NCBI RefSeq assembly: GCF_000411295.1 | Contig: NZ_KE150422.1 | Coordinates: 62,001-126,000 of the forward strand | Direction: 5' to 3' | DNA length: 64,000 bases | From: Paenisporosarcina sp. HGH0030 | GTDB lineage: Bacteria; Bacillota; Bacilli; Bacillales_A; Planococcaceae | In this document: piece after piece, positions 58,710-64,000 of the stretch | Layout: every line of letters starts with the position of its first letter | Numbering within the stretch: the stretch's first letter is position 1 | Notes under the pieces: generated by a model | Database searches by the model: none | What the model was told of the DNA's origin: nothing | Seen by the model: only the letters and a program-made list of their open reading frames with translations | Translations under genes and position numbers: made by a program

Positions 58710-60236
58710 TTAAGTATCAAAAAGCGGTAAAAATTGAATAAGTTCATTTACATATTTTGTGATGGTTGGTGTGGTAATCTCATAGCGTTCCGCTAGTGCT
58801 TTTTTTGTAATGCCTTGTGAACGTGATGATTGGAACATATAATCCGCAGCGGCCGCTAAAGCCTTAGGGTTTTTAAAGGCATAGCCTTTATCAATACCAC
58901 GCTCAATTAACACAAACCACATTTGAAAGAGGAATGATCCGTCAATTGTTAACGGGTGATTTTTCCGGTACAGCACTTCTGTTGCTTCGACCGCTCTTAA
59001 AAAAGAACGTTCAGCAAGTCGACTAGTTTCAAATTCGTGCCCAAGGGCATGGGCCAACAACCATTTTTCCATCGTAGAGTACGTTTCTACATTTACCCAT
59101 TCAGGATGAGCGATAATTTCTTGTTTATGTGCAGTCTTACCCAACAAAAACAAACCGAACATTCGCTCACTGCGATACGCATTTTCAAGCTTTTCTACAA
59201 TAAAATCACGATTGTGCTCCATGCCATCTAAAGATTCGCCTTCTTTTTGGCCAGCCCAAGGTTCCAGTCCGTGTTTTTCGGGATCAATTTGAATCAGTTG
59301 TTTCCAGTATTGACGAGCTTCTTTTTCATGTCCCGAAAAGTATGCAGAATGTGACAACCAGAAATAAAAGCCAGGGTCGCCCTCGTATCCGCGTTTTTGA
59401 AGTGAACGTAACCATTTATACGCATCTTCATATTTACCAACCAAAGCAAAAGTTGCACCCAGCTTGTAGCGGTGTTCCAGCATATACGGTTGGATTTTCC
59501 CGAGTAAATTCAAAAGATAAGAGAGTTCCTGCTCATTTTTTTCGTAATAATGAACGACTGCCAAATTACACAATGCATGCAAATTCCCTGTGTTTTCTTC
59601 CAACACTTTATGTAATAAAGCTTTTGCTTGATCGACTTCACCGATATAAAAATAAGCAAGCGCCAAATTGTTGAATGCAGCCCAGAAATCCGGATTTTCT
59701 TCAATCAAATTCTCCAAAACTTCAATTGCCTTCTCAAAGTTTCCTTGTTCCATCATCCGTCTTGCTTTTTCTTGAATGACTAAAATTTCGCTTCCGATAT
59801 TATCATCTTCAAATAACGGCCAGTCTTCTTGTTCCGAGAAATCAATGATCTCCATCGCTTCCTCAGCGTAAGCTCCCGTCATATCCAATTCAATATACTG
59901 TTTGGCATACTTATGGGCATCCGAAAGAAAACCGAGATGAGCATTGACTTCGGCCAAGAAGAAAACAATTTCACTTTCATTTGGATCAAGACTGTACGCA
60001 CTTTGCAATAATTCTAGGGCATGGTCGTATTTTTCCACTTCCATTTCCACAATTGCGTATTGCATTAAAATAAGCGGATCATCAGGACTCAGTTCCGCTG
60101 CACGTCTCAAATATTTATGCGCTTTTTCAAAATGCTCACGATTCAGAGCTACTAACGCTTTTTGATAATAATATTCGCCTGTAGGAATAAACGAGACGAT
60201 GTTTTCATTCGCGAGTTGTTTGTGTTTTTTCTCCAA
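58710..60236 (-). CDS. Tetratricopeptide repeat protein (YvcD type)
   Basis: 508 residues. TPR units from about residue 21 (YYYQKALVALNREHFEKAHKYLRRAAELSPDDP), through residues 180-330, then a helical region and, at the C-terminus, a helix-turn-helix-like segment ITKKALAERYEITTPTITKYVNELI. TPRs bind partner proteins; the C-terminal segment hints at DNA binding. B. subtilis has a TPR gene (yvcD) in this place between trxB and the his operon. TTG start after CGGAGG. Function unknown. Confidence 0.85.
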   Translation of the reverse strand: MEKKHKQLANENIVSFIPTGEYYYQKALVALNREHFEKAHKYLRRAAELSPDDPLILMQYAIVEMEVEKYDHALELLQSAYSLDPNESEIVFFLAEVNAHLGFLSDAHKYAKQYIELDMTGAYAEEAMEIIDFSEQEDWPLFEDDNIGSEILVIQEKARRMMEQGNFEKAIEVLENLIEENPDFWAAFNNLALAYFYIGEVDQAKALLHKVLEENTGNLHALCNLAVVHYYEKNEQELSYLLNLLGKIQPYMLEHRYKLGATFALVGKYEDAYKWLRSLQKRGYEGDPGFYFWLSHSAYFSGHEKEARQYWKQLIQIDPEKHGLEPWAGQKEGESLDGMEHNRDFIVEKLENAYRSERMFGLFLLGKTAHKQEIIAHPEWVNVETYSTMEKWLLAHALGHEFETSRLAERSFLRAVEATEVLYRKNHPLTIDGSFLFQMWFVLIERGIDKGYAFKNPKALAAAADYMFQSSRSQGITKKALAERYEITTPTITKYVNELIQFLPLFDT

Positions 60237-60250
60237 TTAATGCCTCCGAA

Positions 60251-60281
60251 AAAATAAAAAGGAACACAACAGGTCCCTTTT
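60251..60281 (-). terminator. Terminator of the his operon
   Basis: AAAAGGGACC loop GTTCCTTTT (G-T pair) followed by TATTTTTTC on the minus strand, about 30 bases past the hisIE stop. Confidence 0.8.
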
Positions 60282-60309
60282 CAGTATCTCTCTATTATAG
60301 CACATTGGC

Positions 60310-60945
60310 TTATGATTTACTCTCATGTCGTTTCTGTAAAACTTCCAACACATCATACAAATTCACTTTTTGTTCTTGAAGCAAGACTAATAAGTGATAG
60401 ATCAAGTCAGCCGCTTCCCATTGCAATTCTTCGGCATCACGGTTTTTTGCGGCAATTACAACTTCTGTCGCTTCTTCCCCGATTTTCTTGCCGATTTTGT
60501 CCACGCCTTTTTCAAATAAGTAGGTCGTATAGGCACCTTCTGGCATAGATTTTTCACGTTGTTGGATGACTTGTACCAAATCTGCCAAAATCCCAAAACT
60601 GCCGACAGTTTGTCCTGGAGAGAGGATGTCTTTATGAAAACAAGTGGCTTCACCCGTATGACAAGCAGGACCTTTTGGCAACACTTCCACCACTAATGCA
60701 TCTTCATCACAGTCTGTTCGGATGGCTACTACTTGTTGCGTGTTACCACTCGTTGCACCTTTATGCCATAGTTCTTGTCTCGAACGACTGAAGAACCATG
60801 TTTCTTTCGTTTCAATTGTTTTTTCCATTGATTGACGATTCATATAAGCGACCGTCAACACTTCTTTTGTTTGTGCATGTTGAACAACAACCGGTATCAG
60901 TCCTTGCTCATCAAATTGAATGGTTTCCAATACGTTTTTTGTCAT
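60310..60945 (-). CDS. hisI: Bifunctional phosphoribosyl-AMP cyclohydrolase / phosphoribosyl-ATP pyrophosphatase
   Basis: Steps 2 and 3 of histidine synthesis in one 211-residue protein (HisIE). N-terminal cyclohydrolase (residues ~1-115) with metal-binding [26 protein letters not shown]-terminal MazG-like pyrophosphohydrolase (~120-211) with [37 protein letters not shown]. The ATG overlaps the hisF stop by four bases. Last gene of the operon. Confidence 0.96.
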   Translation of the reverse strand: MTKNVLETIQFDEQGLIPVVVQHAQTKEVLTVAYMNRQSMEKTIETKETWFFSRSRQELWHKGATSGNTQQVVAIRTDCDEDALVVEVLPKGPACHTGEATCFHKDILSPGQTVGSFGILADLVQVIQQREKSMPEGAYTTYLFEKGVDKIGKKIGEEATEVVIAAKNRDAEELQWEAADLIYHLLVLLQEQKVNLYDVLEVLQKRHESKS

Positions 60946-61700
60946 CTGACTGACACTCCCTTCTCTCGCAGTACACTTTTCACTTCTGCTACACTTGTCT
61001 CTTTATAATGAAAAATGGAAGCCGCCAATGCCGCATCTACATCCACTTCATTGAATACATCATAAAAGTGTTGGGCATTTCCTGCTCCACCACTTGCGAT
61101 AACCGGAACATTGACAGCCTCCCGAACCGCTTTCGTTAACGCCAAATCAAAACCACTTTTTTCACCATCTTTGTTCATGGACGTCAGGAGAATTTCTCCT
61201 GCACCTAATCGAGTGGCTTCTTGTGCCCATTTAACTGCTGTCCATTGTGTAAGCCGTCGACCACCATGCGTATAGACCATCCACGTCCCGTCATCTTCTG
61301 ACCATTTTGCATCAATAGCGACGACAATGCATTGTGAACCGAAATAAGCCGCACCTTCAGCAATCAATTCGGGACGGTCAAGTGCAGATGTATTGACTGA
61401 TACTTTATCTGCACCTGCCCGCAGCAAGTTTTTCATATCATCCAGTGTTCGGATTCCGCCTCCAACGGTAAAAGGAATAGCCAGTTCAACGGCAGTTTGA
61501 CGTACGACATCAATCATCGTCTCTTTTCCTTCATGCGAAGCCGATATATCCAAAAATACTAACTCATCTGCCCCTTGCTCATCATAAAATTTTGCAAGTT
61601 CGACCGGATCTCCTGCATCTCGTAATGAAACAAATTGAACCCCTTTTACCACTCGTCCTTCTTTGACATCCAAACATGGAATAATTCGTTTTGTTAACAT
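60942..61700 (-). CDS. hisF: Imidazole glycerol phosphate synthase cyclase subunit HisF
   Basis: 252-residue (beta/alpha)8 barrel that, with HisH, makes imidazole glycerol phosphate and AICAR from PRFAR. Catalytic aspartates in [13 protein letters not shown] (near residue 11) and [11 protein letters not shown] (near residue 130); phosphate sites [11 protein letters not shown] and [13 protein letters not shown]. Overlaps hisA by seven bases and hisI by four. Confidence 0.97.
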   Translation of the reverse strand: MLTKRIIPCLDVKEGRVVKGVQFVSLRDAGDPVELAKFYDEQGADELVFLDISASHEGKETMIDVVRQTAVELAIPFTVGGGIRTLDDMKNLLRAGADKVSVNTSALDRPELIAEGAAYFGSQCIVVAIDAKWSEDDGTWMVYTHGGRRLTQWTAVKWAQEATRLGAGEILLTSMNKDGEKSGFDLALTKAVREAVNVPVIASGGAGNAQHFYDVFNEVDVDAALAASIFHYKETSVAEVKSVLREKGVSVR

Positions 61701-62437
61701 GAAGCCACCTCACGCAATGCTTCCGGTAACGTGAAACGATTTTCATAAAGTGCTTTACCAATAATCACGCCACCAATTTTTGAACCTGCGGCTGCTTTTG
61801 CAACTTTCTTTACGTCTGAAAGTGAACTAATGCCCCCAGAAACAATCACTTCTGCTCCCGTAGCTTCGGCAAGAAGTTCATTCGCAAGAATATTAGGTCC
61901 ACTTAATGTTCCGTCCGTTGCTATATCCGTAAAAATAAAGGTTTTCGCACCATGAGTTGCAAAATATTGCCCTACTTCAATCGCGGATTTTGAGGAAGTT
62001 TCCAACCATCCATGTGTAGCAACCATGCCTTCTTTTGCATCAAGGCCTATAACTATTTTCTCTGCACCGAACCTTTGGATTATCGAGACCGCTAGCTCTG
62101 GTTGCTGAATAGCCAAGCTTCCGATGATGACTCTTGCCACACCATTATCCAGATAATATTTCACATCTTCTTCAGTGCGTATTCCTCCGCCAATTTGCAC
62201 ATTCACACCAAGCTCAGTAGCCGCACGGATTACATCCTTATCATGAATTCGTTTCCCATCTTTCGCGCCATCCAAATCTACCATGTGAATCCACTTTGCT
62301 CCTTGGCATGCAAAAGTTTTTGCCATTTCAAAAGGAGATTCCGCATAAACCGTCTCTTGATTATAATCACCTTTAAATAAGCGCACACATTTGCCTCCAC
62401 GCATATCAATCGCAGGGAATAATTCAATCACTGTCAT
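61694..62437 (-). CDS. hisA: ProFAR isomerase HisA
   Basis: 247-residue barrel isomerising ProFAR to PRFAR. Catalytic aspartates in [18 protein letters not shown] (near residue 11) and [14 protein letters not shown] (near residue 130); [17 protein letters not shown] and [13 protein letters not shown] are the phosphate loops. Overlaps hisH by four bases. Confidence 0.97.
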   Translation of the reverse strand: MTVIELFPAIDMRGGKCVRLFKGDYNQETVYAESPFEMAKTFACQGAKWIHMVDLDGAKDGKRIHDKDVIRAATELGVNVQIGGGIRTEEDVKYYLDNGVARVIIGSLAIQQPELAVSIIQRFGAEKIVIGLDAKEGMVATHGWLETSSKSAIEVGQYFATHGAKTFIFTDIATDGTLSGPNILANELLAEATGAEVIVSGGISSLSDVKKVAKAAAGSKIGGVIIGKALYENRFTLPEALREVASC

Positions 62438-63087
62438 CTTTGTTCACTCCTTTCTTTTACTTGACCGACCCATTTTTTCAACAAGTACTTTCCGAACGGT
62501 CCAGACTTTTCAGGGTGAAACTGCATACCAGTGATTGAGTCTTTCTGGACAAGTCCAGGAACAAACTGACCTGCATATGTACTGCTTGCCAGTACTTCTT
62601 TTTGCATTGTATTTTGTGCCAAATAGGAATGGACAAAGTAGACATGAGTTGAATCTTCTTTATCGAGACCCTTCAGCCAATCTGGTTGATGTGTAAAAGA
62701 TAATGGATTCCATCCCATATGAGGAATTCTGATACGTTTTTGTTCTGTATCCAGTTGTTCAAATTTCTGAATATGACCCGTTAATATACCTAAACCTTCC
62801 GTCCATCCATTTTCTGTACTATCTTCATATAGAAGCTGCATGCCCAGACATATGCCAAGTAACGGTTTGTTGGTGTTCTCGATTTGTTTAATATATTGAT
62901 CCAATCCAGACTCACGCAGACGACTCATGGCATCTGGAAATGCCCCCACACCTGGTAAAACATAACCATCCATTTGATTTAAGATGTTTGTATCTGCCGT
63001 TATGGAAACTTCACAACCTAGTCGGAGCAGCGCTTGTTCAACACTATACAAATTGCCCATGCCGTAATCGATTACACCAATTTTCAT
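62434..63087 (-). CDS. hisH: Imidazole glycerol phosphate synthase glutamine amidotransferase subunit HisH
   Basis: 217-residue class I glutamine amidotransferase that supplies ammonia to HisF. Catalytic cysteine in [11 protein letters not shown] (near residue 81), histidine and glutamate in [10 protein letters not shown] near residue 193, and start [16 protein letters not shown]. Overlaps hisB by four bases. Confidence 0.97.
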   Translation of the reverse strand: MKIGVIDYGMGNLYSVEQALLRLGCEVSITADTNILNQMDGYVLPGVGAFPDAMSRLRESGLDQYIKQIENTNKPLLGICLGMQLLYEDSTENGWTEGLGILTGHIQKFEQLDTEQKRIRIPHMGWNPLSFTHQPDWLKGLDKEDSTHVYFVHSYLAQNTMQKEVLASSTYAGQFVPGLVQKDSITGMQFHPEKSGPFGKYLLKKWVGQVKERSEQR

Positions 63088-63674
63088 GTTAATAATCCTT
63101 TAGTGGATGGCACTCCTTTGACACGCGGATCAATGGATACCGCTTCATCGAGCGCTCTTGCCAAAGCTTTGAATATGGCTTCAATCATGTGGTGTGTATT
63201 ATGGCCATAATGAAGGATTACATGAACATTCATCCGTGCTTCGAGAGTGAATTTCCATAAAAATTCATGGACAAGTTCCGTATCGAAATTCCCTACTTTT
63301 TCTTTAGGGAATGTCGCTCTGAATTCAAGGTGAGGACGGTTTGAACAATCCACAATCACTTGCGCCAGTGCATCATCCATCGGCACAAATGCATTACCGT
63401 ATCGTCGTATCCCTTTTTTGTCACCTAACGCTTCTTTGACAACTTGCCCGAGTACAATCCCGATATCTTCAGTTGTATGATGATCATCAATATGTGTATC
63501 ACCAGACGCTTGAATGGTCGCATTAAAGAATCCATGTTTCACAAATAAATCAAGCATATGATCCATAAAAGGGACGCCAGTATCAATCGTGGCCTGTCCT
63601 TCTCCATCCAGTTGCATCGTAACTTTCACTTGTGTTTCGTTCGTTTTTCTATTAATCGTTGCTTCGCGTGTCAT
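63084..63674 (-). CDS. hisB: Imidazoleglycerol-phosphate dehydratase
   Basis: 196-residue manganese enzyme removing water from imidazole glycerol phosphate. Monofunctional type, lacking the N-terminal phosphatase of enterobacteria. Metal-binding segments [34 protein letters not shown], and [25 protein letters not shown]. Overlaps hisD by four bases. Confidence 0.97.
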   Translation of the reverse strand: MTREATINRKTNETQVKVTMQLDGEGQATIDTGVPFMDHMLDLFVKHGFFNATIQASGDTHIDDHHTTEDIGIVLGQVVKEALGDKKGIRRYGNAFVPMDDALAQVIVDCSNRPHLEFRATFPKEKVGNFDTELVHEFLWKFTLEARMNVHVILHYGHNTHHMIEAIFKALARALDEAVSIDPRVKGVPSTKGLLT

Positions 63675-64000
63675 GATTGATTCATCCCCTTTTTCCAGCC
63701 TCTTGATTCTACAGCTCTTGCATGGGCTTCTAACCCTTCCATTCTAGCCAGTCTTGCTATTTTGTCTGCATGTTGTTGCCATGTTTCTTCTGTGTAAAAA
63801 ATGATGCTTGTCTTTTTGATAAAATCATCCACCGATAATGGACTGGAGAACCGAGCAGTGCTGTTTGTCGGCAAAACATGATTGGTCCCTGCAAAGTAGT
63901 CACCAATTGGTTCCGAACTGTATCGACCGATAAAAATCGCACCTGCATGTCGCACTTGTTGTGCAACTTCATGAGGATTGATTGTCATGATTTCCAAATG
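63671..64000 (-). CDS. hisD: Histidinol dehydrogenase, C-terminal part (cut by window edge)
   Basis: The last ~109 codons of hisD; the frame runs off the right edge without a start. Contains the family end [65 protein letters not shown], including the conserved EP.GDY..G.NHVLPT motif with a zinc-site histidine. Catalyses the last two oxidations to L-histidine. Its stop overlaps the hisB start (ATGA). The upstream part, and any hisZ/hisG, lie outside the window. Confidence 0.95.
   Translation of the reverse strand, partial: HLEIMTINPHEVAQQVRHAGAIFIGRYSSEPIGDYFAGTNHVLPTNSTARFSSPLSVDDFIKKTSIIFYTEETWQQHADKIARLARMEGLEAHARAVESRGWKKGMNQS

Overview
The window looks like a chromosomal segment of a low-GC, spore-forming member of the Bacillales, most likely family Planococcaceae (Sporosarcina, Paenisporosarcina or Psychrobacillus type). 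Reasons: AT-rich sequence with strong GGAGG ribosome sites and frequent GTG/TTG starts; an S-box on metNPQ, a FadR box, a Per box, a CggR operator and a CtsR box all of Bacillus type; CotF-like coat proteins and a GerA-type germinant receptor; and gene order recalling Bacillus subtilis (met - yusE - yusF - gcvH - yusI - fadE - fadA - fadN - fadM - yusN; secG - est - rnr - smpB - ssrA next to glycolysis; crh - whiA - yvcK - rapZ - nudix - trxB - his). The genus is inferred from memory of families and synteny; no search was run.

Layout. 1-12400 (mostly minus strand): a lipoprotein, the methionine ABC importer metNPQ under a SAM riboswitch, two small redox/TOPRIM proteins, gcvH, an Spx/ArsC-like protein, and the fatty-acid beta-oxidation operon fadN-fadA-fadE under a FadR operator. 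The companion fadM is a deleted, frameshifted pseudogene. 12500-18800: CotF-like coat pair, thioredoxin-like protein, STAS protein, GNAT protein, PerR-type katA, a C39-like protein, a 5'-3' exonuclease and an FMN reductase. 18900-22735: a three-gene germinant receptor. 22736-23540: an intergenic stretch with Bacillaceae palindromic elements, a gene remnant and 21-bp-phased repeats. 23540-30100: solitary hutH, DinB-like and GNAT proteins, an ECF-like sigma factor with its DUF4179 anti-sigma factor, and a large FemAB/BioF2-like acyltransferase. 30100-38840 is the most accessory part: an RND exporter flanked by duplicated hairpins, sstT with a 9-bp minisatellite tail, nupC, and displaced copies of the ssrA 3' end. 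38844-43520: ssrA, smpB, rnr, est, secG. 43874-50852: eno-gpmI-tpiA-pgk and gap-cggR. 50967-60236: glutaredoxin, clpP, tRNA-Arg, an amidase, crh-whiA-yvcK-rapZ-nudix, trxB, and a TPR protein. 60310-64000: hisD (partial)-hisB-hisH-hisA-hisF-hisIE, tightly overlapping.

How genes work together: MetNPQ feeds methionine under SAM control; FadN/A/E carry out successive beta-oxidation steps; the glycolytic block runs from glyceraldehyde-3-phosphate to phosphoenolpyruvate with CggR gating gap; ssrA, SmpB and RNase R form the ribosome-rescue and mRNA-decay module; Crh, RapZ and YvcK link carbon state to envelope and regulatory functions; the his genes make histidine from PRPP.

The window is mostly conserved core genome. 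The least explained signals are (a) successive displaced ssrA 3' ends with terminators, suggesting at least one and perhaps two old integrations, one stretch still holding a 49-codon gene, and (b) three intergenic arrays of different sequence but the same ~21-bp spacing. No complete undescribed system (toxin-antitoxin, defence island, CRISPR) was seen.
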